A stretch of 64,000 bases of DNA from Peribacillus cavernae (GCF_003989135.1 NZ_RYZZ01000001.1:1-64000), one strand, 5' to 3'. Counted from the first letter of the stretch, positions 22,107 to 30,985 are shown. Program-made: numbers and translations. The notes: generated by a model from the sequence alone, not told the origin.

Positions 22107-23949
22107 GTGCTGTCACCTCTGCAAATCGTTCGCTGTCGATTTTTCTAATATACTGAGAAAGCTCTGCCGTCATTTCGTAACGTAAAAATGGCGTTATTAA
22201 ATAAATCCCTTTGAATTTTTCCATCACCGCATCGACTAAATTCCTTGCAATCGCAATCCCCTCAGTCCTTGCCTTGACTGGATCGCTTCCCGCTGCTGCC
22301 ATAGCTCTCCTTACATCGTCAGGAAGTTTAATGCCTGGTATCTCATTATGAATAAATTCGGCATTCCGGGAGCTTGTGAGCGGCATGATTCCGATAAAAA
22401 CCGGAGTCCGCAAATGCTTCGTAGCTTCGTACACTTCCTCAATTTGGTCTAACGAGTATACTGGCTGGGTCAAAAAGGATTGGGCACCGCATGCGATTTT
22501 CTTCTCCAGCCGCTGCACTGCTTTATGGATATAACGGACATTAGGATTGAAGGCGGCTGCAATTTTAAAATTAGAACGCTTGCCCAGACTCTGCCCGGAA
22601 TAGGACAAGCCCTCATTGAACTGTTTCACAAGGCTGATTAAATCTAGCGATGAGAGGTCATAAACGGAAGTAGCCCCCGGGAAGTCACCGATTTTCGAAG
22701 GATCTCCGGTCACGATAAGCAATTCTTCCAAGCCAAGCGTTTGCAGGCCCATCAAGTGTGACTGCAAACCGATTAAATTGCGGTCGCGGCAGGTAATATG
22801 GATGAGCGGGTTGGTACCGACTTGGTTTTTTAACATGGTACCGACTGCTATATTGCTGATTCTTGGCGTTGCAAGCGAATTATCAGCCAATGTAATTGAA
22901 TCCACCCCTGCATCATGCAACACCTGTGCACCGGCCAAAAACGTTTCAATCCCTAGTTTTTTAGGCGGATCCAATTCCACAAGTATCGTTCTTTCTGTTT
23001 TAGCTTTTTCATGCAGACCGATTGTTGTATCATTATCGTTTATTTCAATAATTTCAATATGACGAGCTTTAATTTCTTTCTCTTTGATTGGCTGGAGGTC
23101 GCCAAGCGCCTGTTTCACTGCTTTAATATGTTTTGGAGTGGTTCCGCAACAACCGCCAATAATCCTGGCCCCCTGCTCCCGAAGCTTCAGGGCACTTGAA
23201 CCGAAATAGTCGGGCACCGCTTCATAGACCAATCGTCCGTCTACATAGTCAGGCAGGCTTGCATTCGGGTACACAGCAATGTATGCGTGTTTGGGAAGCG
23301 GCACTTCTTCAAGGGATCGTATCATATGATGCGGCCCTAACCGGCAGTTCACCCCGACTACATCGGCTCCCAATTCTCCGAGTCTCTGAAATGCTTCATT
23401 CAGATGAATCCCATTTTGTAAATAGCCGATCTCGTGCATCGACACATTGGCAATAATCGGCAGCCCTGTCTCATTACGGGCGAGTTGCAGCACCGTCTCA
23501 AGTTCCTCTATATCGTAGTATGTTTCTAAGATCAAACCATCCGGTTGTTCCATCAGCTGGCTGTACAGTTGCTCCCTGAAGCTTCTTTTAATTTCTTCAA
23601 GGCTCAAATCTGATTTACGGATGCTCCTTGACGCTCCGATCGTTCCAAAAACGAATGCCTTCTTCTTTGCTGCCTTCCTCGCTATGGAAATTCCTTTTCT
23701 ATTAATGGTGCTTACCTCATCCTCAAGCCCATAGCGCTTCAGTTTATAGTAGTTTGCACCATATGTATTGGATTGGAGAATGTTTGCCCCCGCATCCAAG
23801 TAGGCCGAATGGATGGTTTCAATACGCTCAGGTTCGCTAATGTTCAGCTCCTCATAGCAATTATCAATTCCGTTTGAATATAAAAGGGTGCCCATTGCCC
23901 CATCACCTATTAGTATGCTTGTCTTTACTTCCTCACGAAAATCCATCAT
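22099..23949 (-). CDS. yitJ: Bifunctional homocysteine S-methyltransferase / methylene-THF reductase
   Basis: A fusion protein of 616 aa. Residues about 1-290 form a homocysteine S-methyltransferase domain with zinc ligands in VGVNCRLGP and [10 protein letters not shown]. Residues about 325-610 form a flavin-dependent 5,10-methylenetetrahydrofolate reductase ([26 protein letters not shown]). It supplies 5-methyl-THF to MetH, encoded immediately downstream. The start is either of two adjacent ATGs (23949 or 23946); AGGAGGGG lies just upstream of both. It is the first gene of a two-gene operon under an S-box riboswitch. Confidence 0.95.
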   Translation of the reverse strand: MMDFREEVKTSILIGDGAMGTLLYSNGIDNCYEELNISEPERIETIHSAYLDAGANILQSNTYGANYYKLKRYGLEDEVSTINRKGISIARKAAKKKAFVFGTIGASRSIRKSDLSLEEIKRSFREQLYSQLMEQPDGLILETYYDIEELETVLQLARNETGLPIIANVSMHEIGYLQNGIHLNEAFQRLGELGADVVGVNCRLGPHHMIRSLEEVPLPKHAYIAVYPNASLPDYVDGRLVYEAVPDYFGSSALKLREQGARIIGGCCGTTPKHIKAVKQALGDLQPIKEKEIKARHIEIIEINDNDTTIGLHEKAKTERTILVELDPPKKLGIETFLAGAQVLHDAGVDSITLADNSLATPRISNIAVGTMLKNQVGTNPLIHITCRDRNLIGLQSHLMGLQTLGLEELLIVTGDPSKIGDFPGATSVYDLSSLDLISLVKQFNEGLSYSGQSLGKRSNFKIAAAFNPNVRYIHKAVQRLEKKIACGAQSFLTQPVYSLDQIEEVYEATKHLRTPVFIGIMPLTSSRNAEFIHNEIPGIKLPDDVRRAMAAAGSDPVKARTEGIAIARNLVDAVMEKFKGIYLITPFLRYEMTAELSQYIRKIDSERFAEVTAHD

Positions 23950-24001
23950 GCACCCCTCCTAGACACAGTAACAAGTCGAAACCTGAAATTTTCTTATCGA
24001 G

Positions 24002-24036
24002 AAAAAAGGCCTTCTTTCAAGAAGAAGGCCTTTTTT
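24002..24036 (-). terminator. Attenuation terminator of the S-box leader
   Basis: A perfect stem, AAAAAAGGCCTTCTT / AAGAAGGCCTTTTTT, lies about 50 bp upstream of yitJ, between the SAM aptamer and the coding start. It is the expression-platform terminator that should form when SAM is bound. Confidence 0.9.
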
Positions 24037-24145
24037 CACATTCTCCTCATCTATCAAGCTCTAGCTTGCTGGATTTAGCACCTTGGCGGTAAGCCGGTTG
24101 CTGAGGCTTCAAAGGGCCAGTCCCTCCACCTCTCTCGATAAGATA
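24003..24145 (-). promoter_or_regulatory. SAM-I (S-box) riboswitch controlling yitJ-metH
   Basis: The minus strand shows the S-box signature in order: the P1 5' arm with CTTATCGAGAGAGGTGGAGG, then GACTGGCCC, the GAAGCCTCAGCAACC block, GCCAAGGTGCTAAATCC, and AGCAAG. The 3' end has GATGAGG, followed by a strong terminator. S-box RNAs bind S-adenosylmethionine and terminate transcription of methionine biosynthesis genes; B. subtilis yitJ has the same control. The aptamer spans roughly 24046-24145. Confidence 0.95.
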
Positions 24146-24329
24146 CTATAAAGTTGTTTGCATATTCTAAATTTAATAATTACTACTTTACATGATGAAA
24201 AGGTGAATTTCAATACTTTCTTGAAGATTTCATATTTATTCCTTTAAATTGTTGATCTTGTGCATGGTTTCAAAGATTCCATTTTGGTGAATATAAACAT
24301 ATCAGAAATAACCATGAGGAGGAGCCTAA

Positions 24330-24944
24330 ATGCTTGGAACACTCGCAAAGCAGTTTCGAAAACCGGAGGGTATTTTGGGCAAATTAGCCGGCAAGATTAT
24401 GTTTTTTGAAAACCGGAAGATTAATCGCTGGACAATCGATCGGCTTACGGTCAAACCGGGCGATTATGTATTGGAAGTCGGTTTTGGCCCCGGATACGCT
24501 ATTGAGGAAATGTTCCAGAAGCAGCGGAACCTGAAAATAGATGGCATCGATATTTCGGACACCATGGTCCAGGACGCCCATGACCGAAATGAAAAAGCGA
24601 TCGTCAATGGCCGTCTGAAGCTCTACGAAGGAGAAATCGAGGATTATAATCAAGAGTTATACCGATATGACAAGGTCTTGTCGGTTAATAACTATCCATT
24701 ATGGAAGAATAAAAAGAAATCATTGGTGCGTATCCATCAACTGATGAAAGACGGCGGCAAAATCGCCATCACCGTTCAGCCGCGTGAAGAAGATGCCTCC
24801 CGCGAAAAGACATTTTTCCATGCCTTCCAGATTGAGCAGGATTTATTTTATGTAGGCTTCCGCGATATTTCGGTAAAATTCAAAAAAGTAAAACCTGAGT
24901 TAACCGTCTGTGTAACGGGGATCTGCAGAAAGAAACATATCTGA
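24330..24944 (+). CDS. Class I SAM-dependent methyltransferase
   Basis: A 204-aa Rossmann-fold methyltransferase. Motif I is VLEVGFGPGY (about residues 46-55), an acidic residue in GIDISDTM binds the SAM ribose, and a motif IV-like DKVLSVNNYPLW follows. The N-terminal helix (KPEGILGKLAGKIM) is typical of UbiE/COQ5-like stand-alone methyltransferases of Bacillus. Start ATG 24330 with GAGGAGGAG upstream. It is divergent from the yitJ leader. Substrate unknown. Confidence 0.85.
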   Translation: MLGTLAKQFRKPEGILGKLAGKIMFFENRKINRWTIDRLTVKPGDYVLEVGFGPGYAIEEMFQKQRNLKIDGIDISDTMVQDAHDRNEKAIVNGRLKLYEGEIEDYNQELYRYDKVLSVNNYPLWKNKKKSLVRIHQLMKDGGKIAITVQPREEDASREKTFFHAFQIEQDLFYVGFRDISVKFKKVKPELTVCVTGICRKKHI

Positions 24945-25027
24945 CGAACAAAAAAGGCCCAGACCTTTCCAACAACATGGAAACAGAAAGTTATCCAAGC
25001 CGCTATTTGAGTAGATCAGACTGTGCT

Positions 25028-25684
25028 TTACATACTTGACAGCGAATCTCTTCTTTGCTCTGCTTTACTTTTCCATACATCAGCAAGTTCTGTTACGCCA
25101 AGCAATTTATCCAGGCCTTCCAATCCATCCTTGCCGTGAAAATAAACTTCATTTCCATACAGTACGCTTACCCTGTCCTGCATCCGTTGCACCAGTTCGA
25201 TACTATCACTGTTATTGAGAGTCCCTTCTTCAAGAACCCTGGCAAAATAGCCGGTAAATGATGTCTCAATAACCTTTTTCAAAAAATCAGGCTCGCCATT
25301 AAAATAAGAGATCGTTGCGCAGGGGATTCGCCCCTGGGTAATCTGGACAAGACATTCACCTATTTTGAAGATGTCACCTATGTATACTTGCTTTTCTTTC
25401 ATTCCGGCGACCGTGATATTCTCGCCAAAAGCCGGCACAGGCAGTTTTCTTCCCCAGAGTTCTTCCCACATCGCATAATGCTCATATGGATAAAAGCAGA
25501 TCACCCTGTCAGGGCCACCGTGACTTTTCCTGTTGCCTATCCCGTCTCCTTTGATTTCTTTCTTTGTAACCAAGGAGCTTTTTACCATCTTTTTATCCAT
25601 CGCTGTGTCAAGCTGAAGTCCTGAGAAGACTCGCAACTGTGGTTTCCCTATCTGAAACGAAATGATTTTACCAGTTAAAGCCAT
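25028..25684 (-). CDS. MOSC domain protein, YiiM/YflK-like
   Basis: A 218-aa protein with a MOSC domain (RVICFYPYEHYAMW, FGENITVAG, VQITQGRIPCATIS) including the conserved Cys in PCATIS, and a C-terminal 3-alpha region. Related YiiM proteins bind molybdenum cofactor and reduce N-hydroxylated base analogues. B. subtilis YflK is the probable relative. Start ATG 25684 with AAAGGGGAG upstream. Single-gene unit. Conserved spacing of motifs supports function. Confidence 0.85.
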   Translation of the reverse strand: MALTGKIISFQIGKPQLRVFSGLQLDTAMDKKMVKSSLVTKKEIKGDGIGNRKSHGGPDRVICFYPYEHYAMWEELWGRKLPVPAFGENITVAGMKEKQVYIGDIFKIGECLVQITQGRIPCATISYFNGEPDFLKKVIETSFTGYFARVLEEGTLNNSDSIELVQRMQDRVSVLYGNEVYFHGKDGLEGLDKLLGVTELADVWKSKAEQRRDSLSSM

Positions 25685-25770
25685 TACTTTCTCCCCTTTT
25701 CTCCAATGATTTTTACTTTTTATTATACTAAACTAGACGATAGCTTTCTACCAGCCAGCCTTTCGGTTTC

Positions 25771-25799
25771 GTGACAGATGTGAAATCTTGTGGTATTAT
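25771..25799 (+). promoter_or_regulatory. Promoter of the antitoxin RNA
   Basis: GTGACA (25771-25776), 17-nt spacer, TATTAT (25794-25799), close to the sigma-A consensus. It drives transcription rightward into the 3' half of the toxin mRNA region, with a predicted start near 25806. Confidence 0.65.
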
Positions 25800-25805
25800 A
25801 AATAT

Positions 25806-25950
25806 AGATATGTAAAACAAGAAAAGCCGTAAATGTGGCAGCATTTACGGCCTTACGATAGACGGGTCCCTCCAGAGGGGGGTCGGCCTATAATGTATGA
25901 ATAGACCTCTCCCTCATTTTTTTGCTGGCAAGGGAGGTCTATTTTTTATT
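25806..25950 (+). ncRNA. Antisense antitoxin RNA of a type I toxin-antitoxin locus
   Basis: A predicted RNA of about 145 nt from the promoter at 25771 to a rho-independent terminator. The terminator stem is AGACCTC..CCT / AGGGAGGTCT, followed by ATTTTTTATTTT (about 25914-25950). It is fully complementary to the 3' untranslated part of the toxin transcript and just reaches the toxin stop codon, the same 3'-3' overlap as in txpA/RatA and bsrG/SR4. It contains the hairpin that acts as toxin-mRNA terminator on the other strand. Expression is inferred, not shown. Confidence 0.65.
25817..25852 (-). terminator. Terminator of the toxin mRNA
   Basis: Minus-strand stem GCCGTAAATG / CATTTACGGC (25826-25835 with 25842-25851), 6-nt loop, followed by TTTTCTTGTTTT. 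It would end a toxin transcript of about 265 nt. Confidence 0.8.
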
Positions 25951-26022
25951 TTGGTAAGACAAAATGGCAATCACAACTGTTGCAAAGGAAAACATCGCCA
26001 TTAAGGCTTCAAAAATGGTCAC
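25939..26022 (-). CDS. Holin-like type I toxin peptide, BsrE/TxpA family (27 aa)
   Basis: A 27-aa peptide, (M)TIFEALMAMFSFATVVIAI then LSYQNKK: one transmembrane helix and a basic tail. It matches the pattern of B. subtilis BsrE, TxpA and BsrG (short N-terminus with E/QALM, a hydrophobic core, a polar end). Such peptides depolarise or perturb the membrane. The start is the GTG at 26022: AAAGGGGG lies about 9 nt upstream, whereas the ATG at 26028 abuts it. The site is opposed by a CCCC stretch (CCCCGGGAAAGGGG), so the ribosome binding site may be masked in a hairpin. A -10 with extended TG (TGCTATAAT, 26085-26090) lies upstream. Confidence 0.85.
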   Translation of the reverse strand: MTIFEALMAMFSFATVVIAILSYQNKK

Positions 26023-26084
26023 AAGCATCACCCCCTTTCCCGGGGCTAGCCGACCTCCCATAAGGATTCTTCTATCGTATCTTT

Positions 26085-26093
26085 ATTATAGCA
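26085..26093 (-). promoter_or_regulatory. Extended -10 promoter of the toxin gene
   Basis: Minus-strand TGCTATAAT (26085-26093). The -35 is weak (TTCGAA about 18 nt upstream), so the extended TG probably matters. The predicted mRNA start near 26078 gives a 5' leader of about 55 nt. Confidence 0.6.
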
Positions 26094-26239
26094 TAATATA
26101 GCCTATTTTTCGAACACCCGTTCTGTTTTTCTGAAATAATGACTTTTGTACTAATTTTTATCTTTTTTACCACTACTTAAAGCACAAAATCTTCTGAAAA
26201 TAGTTGCCATCAGAAAAAAAGGTATGCTAAAATAAAAAC

Positions 26240-26337
26240 ACAATATATAGTTGATATCCTACCACGTTCGCCTATATATTGATTTCCAAAAGTAAGATTT
26301 CCTCTTCTTTCGCTCTTTTAAAAAGGGCGTTTTTTTT
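26240..26337 (+). ncRNA. Candidate small RNA (about 100 nt)
   Basis: A promoter-like pair, TTGCCA (26204-26209) and TAAAAT with an extended TG (26228-26233, 18-nt spacer), is followed by an inverted pair CAATATATAG / CTATATATTG. Then come a pyrimidine-rich single-stranded stretch (TTTCCTCTTCTTTCG) and a terminator, CGCTCTTTTAAAAAGGGCG with eight T's. There is no coding frame with a ribosome binding site. C/U-rich loops of this kind base-pair with Shine-Dalgarno sequences in trans-acting RNAs. Expression is not shown. Confidence 0.5.
26311..26337 (+). terminator. Orphan intrinsic terminator
   Basis: CGCTCTTTT / AAGGGCG hairpin followed by eight T's. No gene precedes it on this strand, so it probably ends the candidate small RNA. 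Confidence 0.75.
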
Positions 26338-26508
26338 CGCCTATTTTCCTGTTTGAAAAATACTAAACTAAAGTGTGAGAGAGTGGAAACTGATATTTGT
26401 TAAATTGGCCTAATACAAGCTACAATAAATATCTATTGTTCTCAAGCGTTCATATTGAACAGTTCAGATTATTGCAAATTGATGCATAAAGAAAGGAATG
26501 GGACAGTC

Positions 26509-26964
26509 TTGTTCAAGGAATTTAAAAAGTTCATCATGCGGGGAAATGTACTCGATCTGGCGGTAGGCGTTGTTATCGGTGCTGCCTTTAGTAAAATTGT
26601 TGATTCAACAGTGAATGATATATTGATGCCGCCAATTGGTCTTATTATCGGTAAAGTTGATTTTAGCAATCTATACATTAATTTGTCAGGAAAGGACTAC
26701 AGTTCGCTTGCCGATGCCCAGGAAGCGGGAGCCGCTACGATTAATTACGGTCTTTTCCTTACTAATATCATTAACTTTTTAATTATTACCTTCGTGATCT
26801 TCCTGATTGTCAAACAGGTGAATCGTTATCACAACAAAGCAGAACCTAAAACTGCCGTTACGAAAAAATGCCCCGAGTGTATCTCGGACATTCCAATTTC
26901 AGCGAGGCGGTGCCCGGCCTGCACGACTTATTTACCTGAGACTGAAAATGAGTGGACTACTTAA
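26509..26964 (+). CDS. mscL: Large-conductance mechanosensitive channel with C-terminal zinc ribbon
   Basis: An osmotic emergency valve in the cell membrane. The protein (about 151 aa) starts [26 protein letters not shown], the MscL N-terminal amphipathic helix plus TM1. TM2 is [18 protein letters not shown]. In place of the usual short cytoplasmic helix it ends with a CPEC-X12-CPAC zinc ribbon. I chose the TTG at 26509 because AAAGGA precedes it and the family begins here; the frame is open back to 26455. A single-gene unit followed by a dispersed repeat. Confidence 0.9.
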   Translation: MFKEFKKFIMRGNVLDLAVGVVIGAAFSKIVDSTVNDILMPPIGLIIGKVDFSNLYINLSGKDYSSLADAQEAGAATINYGLFLTNIINFLIITFVIFLIVKQVNRYHNKAEPKTAVTKKCPECISDIPISARRCPACTTYLPETENEWTT

Positions 26965-26965
26965 G

Positions 26966-27195
26966 AAAAGCGCAAGCGCTTTGTTCAAAGGAACGTCGAC
27001 TAAGATCCGCGACGTCCTGTGGCAAACGTCGATGTCAGCGCATCCTGCACAAGTCCAACCAGCATAAGACGAGCATCTGATGGGGAGCGGTTTTCTCCCC
27101 ATCAGATGATTAGCTAGACCATAGAGGCCGACTAAGATCGCCACGCCCTTATGTCTTCGTCGGGGCTAGGCTGCTTGCGCTAGACACCAGTCACA
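26966..27195. repeat. Structured dispersed repeat element
   Basis: A 230-bp GC-rich, non-coding block. It starts AAAAGCGCAAGCGCTTTG, contains two CGACTAAGAT(C) segments (near 26998 and 27129) and a 14-bp perfect hairpin CATCTGATGGGGAG / CTCCCCATCAGATG (27074-27108), and ends GCTTGCGCTAGACACC. Related GCGCTTCCGCTTTT-type pieces occur at 29021, 37811 and 62152 in this window. It resembles the REP-like intergenic repeats of Bacillus genomes. Confidence 0.7.
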
Positions 27196-27242
27196 TTGAA
27201 AAAGTTATACTTTTTCTTAAAAGCTGGAAAAAATCCTTCGCA

Positions 27243-27914
27243 TCACAGTTCCCGCCTTTTATGGCTTTTTTTCGCCAGCGTGTACTCGGCGTACCGTAAG
27301 CCAAGGCCGCAAATGGTCAACCATGCGCCGCCAGCCGCAAAACCTGCAATGACATCACTTGGATAATGAACTCCTAAATAAATCCTGCTTATTCCGATAA
27401 GCAATATTGCCACTACGCATAAACCCACACAAATCCAATCAAGATATAGACGCCTGGACACTTTAACGAGAACAATGGCCAGCGATCCATACAAGATAAA
27501 CGAACCCATGGAATGGCCGCTTGGAAAACTGAATCCGTGTTCAATAATAATCGGCAATATATCGGGTCTTTCTCTTCTAAAAATCGATTTTAACACAATA
27601 TTAAAAATCGATCCTAGCCCGGAAGAAACTATTAAAAAAATTGCATACCTTTTTTTATGTAAAACCGCCAAAATAAGCGAAGCCACGATTACTGCGCTTC
27701 CAAGCCACCTGATCGATCCGAAGAATGTCAGGAATTTCATGAACGATGTCAGCTTGTCGGAAATAAGCCCCTGAATAAATTGAATAATCGTATTGTCAAA
27801 CCGGTCCAGTTCATTTTCTCTCAGTTCTTCAACCAAGCCTATGAATATGACAATATAAGAGACCAATAACACTGCTATGAATGAAAAGTAAATAATTGTT
27901 TTGTATTTCAGCAA
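27243..27914 (-). CDS. PAP2-family membrane phosphatase
   Basis: About 223 aa with six hydrophobic helices. The three phosphatase motifs are intact: KSIFRRERP (C1), FSFPSGHSMGS (C2, catalytic His) and SRIYLGVHYPSDVIAG (C3, nucleophilic His). These enzymes dephosphorylate undecaprenyl diphosphate, phosphatidic acid or related lipids on the outer membrane face. I chose the TTG at 27914 because GGGGTGA precedes it; the frame is open to 27929. The substrate cannot be decided from sequence. Confidence 0.85.
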   Translation of the reverse strand: MLKYKTIIYFSFIAVLLVSYIVIFIGLVEELRENELDRFDNTIIQFIQGLISDKLTSFMKFLTFFGSIRWLGSAVIVASLILAVLHKKRYAIFLIVSSGLGSIFNIVLKSIFRRERPDILPIIIEHGFSFPSGHSMGSFILYGSLAIVLVKVSRRLYLDWICVGLCVVAILLIGISRIYLGVHYPSDVIAGFAAGGAWLTICGLGLRYAEYTLAKKSHKRREL

Positions 27915-28089
27915 AATCACCCCAGACAAAACCTATTAGGAATCGGTTTTCTTTAGAAATATACCTCAATTCTGCTTTAATAAACAAGAATTTATGCTTT
28001 TCCTGTTTGCCGGATGATCCAATTCCTCTTAACGTGAAAAAACTAGAGCGGAGAAAAGGATCTTTGCCCGCTCTGGCTCATTTTAGGAA

Positions 28090-28923
28090 TCAAGCTTCTT
28101 TCTTTTTGGAAGCAGGTTTTTTTCGTGTCGTTTTTTTCTTGGTAGCTGGCTTTGTTCTGTCGATAGATGCTTGCAACGCGGCCATTAAATCGGTTACATT
28201 GGAAACAGCCGGCTCCTTTTCTTTGGCAGAAACGGTTTTCTTGCCTGTCTTTTTGGATTCGATAAGGTCTAACAGGGCCGTCCGATACTCATCGTGATAT
28301 TTATCCGGTTCAAATTCGGTCGTTAATTGGTCAATCAGCAAAACGGCTGTGTCGAGTTCTTTCTTTGTAATATTTTCTCCTGTTGGGATATTGGGGACAT
28401 CGGCTGAAGGCCGGACTTCATCAGGGAAATGGATCGTTTCCATGAGCAGTGTATTTTCGACAACCCGGATGATGGCAAGCTGTTCTTTCGACCTGATTAT
28501 AATTTTTGCGATCCCTACCTTCTTCGAATCCTCAAGGGCCTTCCGAAGTAGGGAGTATGCTTTAACACCGCCTTCATTAGGAGACATGTAATAACTTTTG
28601 TTAAAATAGATCGGATCGATTTCTTCCATTTTTACAAAATCGACAATTTCGACAGCTTTATCTTCATTTTCTTTTCGCAACTGCTCCAATTCCTCATCTT
28701 CGAGCACGACGAATTTCCCTTTCGCATATTCATAAGCTCGCACGATATCATCTTTACCCACTTCTTTTCCACAGACAGGGCAGACCTTTTCATACTTAAT
28801 CGGGGAATGGCATTCCTTATGGAGCGTTCTTAGCGAAATGTCTTTATTTTCAGTGGCTGCATGAAGCTTGATCGGGATATTTACCAACCCAAAGCTGATG
28901 CTGCCTTTCCACATCGTATGCAT
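28090..28923 (-). CDS. ku: Ku, double-strand break end-binding protein of bacterial NHEJ
   Basis: A 277-aa Ku protein (B. subtilis YkoV). It forms a homodimer ring on DNA ends and recruits LigD. Seen: the N-terminal WKGSISFGLVNIPIKL signature, a CPVCGKEV pair in the beta-barrel, SPNEGGVKAYSLLRKAL, and a lysine-rich C-terminal tail (KKKTTRKKPASKKKEA) that helps DNA binding. ATG 28923 with GAAGGTGA upstream. Divergent from ligD with about 170 bp between them. In B. subtilis both are expressed in the forespore under SigG; no SigG promoter was identified here. Confidence 0.96.
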   Translation of the reverse strand: MHTMWKGSISFGLVNIPIKLHAATENKDISLRTLHKECHSPIKYEKVCPVCGKEVGKDDIVRAYEYAKGKFVVLEDEELEQLRKENEDKAVEIVDFVKMEEIDPIYFNKSYYMSPNEGGVKAYSLLRKALEDSKKVGIAKIIIRSKEQLAIIRVVENTLLMETIHFPDEVRPSADVPNIPTGENITKKELDTAVLLIDQLTTEFEPDKYHDEYRTALLDLIESKKTGKKTVSAKEKEPAVSNVTDLMAALQASIDRTKPATKKKTTRKKPASKKKEA

Positions 28924-29020
28924 AATTTCACCTTCTTTCTCTTCGCTTTAAAATAAGTTATACGCATATTTTTTCTCTCCCGCTTTAAAATAACACCTAT
29001 AAACAATTGGTAATAAGAAT

Positions 29021-29057
29021 AGCGGAAGCGCCTGCTCGGCCCTGACAAGCATAAGAG
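29021..29057. repeat. Short dispersed repeat piece between ku and ligD
   Basis: AGCGGAAGCGCCTGCTCGGC followed by CCTGACAAGCATAAGAG. This matches the core of the larger dispersed elements at 26966 and 37811 and separates the divergent ku and ligD. Confidence 0.55.
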
Positions 29058-29094
29058 AGATCCCGAAAGATTCTGCGATAGAAAGAGTGATTTT

Positions 29095-30936
29095 ATGAAA
29101 CCAATGCTTCCCACCTATCATGAGACGGCACCAAAAGGAAAACCTTGGGGCTATGAAGTAAAGTATGACGGCTTCCGGGCCATCCTTGTGATTGAAGCAA
29201 ATAAGGTAGAGCTGACAAGCCGGAACGGGAAGGATCTGTTGCCGGCATTTCCGGAAATCGAACGTTTTGTAAATAAGATAAAACCTAAGCTGAGCAAGCA
29301 TTTACCTGTTCAATTCGATGGCGAGCTTGTCTGGCTTGCCAACCCTTTAAAAGCGGATTTCATGCATCTTCAGTGGAGAGGGCGCTTGCGCATAAAAAAG
29401 CCAATTGAAAAGGCATCTCTTCTTTCCCCTGTCTGTTTTATGGCTTTTGACCTCCTTATGCATAAAGGAAAGAGCTTCCATTTAGTGAAATATCACGAAC
29501 GAAAAAAACAGCTTGAAACACTATGCGGGCTTTTAGAAATTCCGCTTCTTCCGAGTCCAGCCAATGAAGCAATCATTCAATATGTCCCTGTTTATAAAAA
29601 CTTTACCGAGCTTTTCGAAAATGTGGTCCTGCATGATGGAGAAGGAATAGTCGCGAAGCACGAAAACAGTTTTTGGGAAGAGGGGAAAAGGACACCGCAG
29701 TGGGTAAAGACTAAAAATTGGCGAACGGTTGCCTGCTTTATTTCAGCGATGAATAAAGAAAACAGTTATTTTACCTTAGCAGTCTACAAAGCCGGCAGTC
29801 CGGTAAACATCGGGCAAATGAAAAATGGAATTGACAAAAGGGAAAGAGCAATTCTGCAGCAAATCATTATGCAAAACGCTTCTTCAGGGGATGAAAACAA
29901 TTTTTATATCCATCCCTCGATCTGTCTTGCCGTCAATTATCTGCATGCGTATGACGAAGCAGAGTTGCGCGAATCGCAATTCAAAGAGTTTTTAACAGCA
30001 ACTAAACCAGAGGAATGTACATGGGAAAGGTTTACTGGGAGCCAGTTCGCCTTTCCAGCAGGCATTTCGGTTACATCTGCCGATAAGCCTGTCTGGAAAT
30101 CGGGGAACGAAGTGATAACGAAAATTGAATACATGCAATATTTGCGTGAAGTATCTTCCTGGTTTCTGCCGCATCTAACGGACAAAGGACTGACAACGAT
30201 CAGATATCCGCACGGGACGATGAACGATGAACGCTTTTTTCAAAAAAATCGTCCGGAGTATGCCCCAGAATTCGTAAAATCCTATTTTGAGCATGATAAT
30301 GATTATATTTTATGCAATGATATCCAAACGCTTATCTGGCTCGGCAATCAACTAGCAATCGAGTTTCATACACCATTCCAAAGAGCGGGAAAGACCGACC
30401 CAGACGAAATCGTTCTTGATTTGGATCCGCCTTCACCTGAGTTATTTCAGCTTGCAGTAAAGGCAGCTGTTGAGATCAAAAAAGTGCTTGATTCCATCAA
30501 AATGAAGGCATTTATCAAAACTTCCGGGAACAAAGGCCTGCAAATTCATATACCCTTGCCGGCTGATACATTCGGCTATCAGGACACGCGAATATTCACC
30601 GACTTTCTTGGTGATTTTCTGATAGGCGCATTCCCTGATGATTTTACCGTCGAGCGCCTTAAAAAAAACAGGTACAACCGCCTGTATCTTGACTTTGTCC
30701 AGCATAGTGAAGGAAAGACGATCATCTCCCCTTATTCAGCCCGCGGAAACGATTTTGCCGGTGTCGCCACGCCATTATACTGGGATGAGGTAACCGGAGA
30801 TTTATCGATAAAGGATCACACTGTTTTGACGGTTCCGAAACGGATCAGAAGCCTTGGCTGCCCTTTTTCCGGATATGAAAAAGCGAGAAATGAACAGCCT
30901 TTCGAGGAAGTTATCCGGTTTCTAAAGCAGAGATAG
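29095..30936 (+). CDS. ligD: ATP-dependent DNA ligase LigD (ligase plus polymerase domains)
   Basis: A 613-aa NHEJ ligase with the Bacillus domain order. The N-terminal adenylation/OB ligase part has the nucleotidyl-lysine motif YEVKYDGFRA (Lys near residue 24) and VKTKNWR (motif V). The C-terminal primase-polymerase part has DEIVLDLDPP (catalytic aspartates) and KTSGNKGLQIHIP. No 3'-phosphoesterase domain is present, as in B. subtilis YkoU. It acts with Ku. ATG 29095 preceded by AAAGAGTG. Ends at the terminator shared with dapF. Confidence 0.96.
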   Translation: MKPMLPTYHETAPKGKPWGYEVKYDGFRAILVIEANKVELTSRNGKDLLPAFPEIERFVNKIKPKLSKHLPVQFDGELVWLANPLKADFMHLQWRGRLRIKKPIEKASLLSPVCFMAFDLLMHKGKSFHLVKYHERKKQLETLCGLLEIPLLPSPANEAIIQYVPVYKNFTELFENVVLHDGEGIVAKHENSFWEEGKRTPQWVKTKNWRTVACFISAMNKENSYFTLAVYKAGSPVNIGQMKNGIDKRERAILQQIIMQNASSGDENNFYIHPSICLAVNYLHAYDEAELRESQFKEFLTATKPEECTWERFTGSQFAFPAGISVTSADKPVWKSGNEVITKIEYMQYLREVSSWFLPHLTDKGLTTIRYPHGTMNDERFFQKNRPEYAPEFVKSYFEHDNDYILCNDIQTLIWLGNQLAIEFHTPFQRAGKTDPDEIVLDLDPPSPELFQLAVKAAVEIKKVLDSIKMKAFIKTSGNKGLQIHIPLPADTFGYQDTRIFTDFLGDFLIGAFPDDFTVERLKKNRYNRLYLDFVQHSEGKTIISPYSARGNDFAGVATPLYWDEVTGDLSIKDHTVLTVPKRIRSLGCPFSGYEKARNEQPFEEVIRFLKQR

Positions 30937-30945
30937 ATTTACAAA

Positions 30946-30982
30946 AAGATAGCCGGTCTGCTTTAAGCAGGACCGGCTTTTA
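30946..30982. terminator. Bidirectional terminator between ligD and dapF
   Basis: AGCCGGTC-TGCTT / AAGCAG-GACCGGCT with one bulged G, flanked by an A run on the left and TTTT on the right. It can serve both converging genes. Confidence 0.85.
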
Positions 30983-30985
30983 GAA

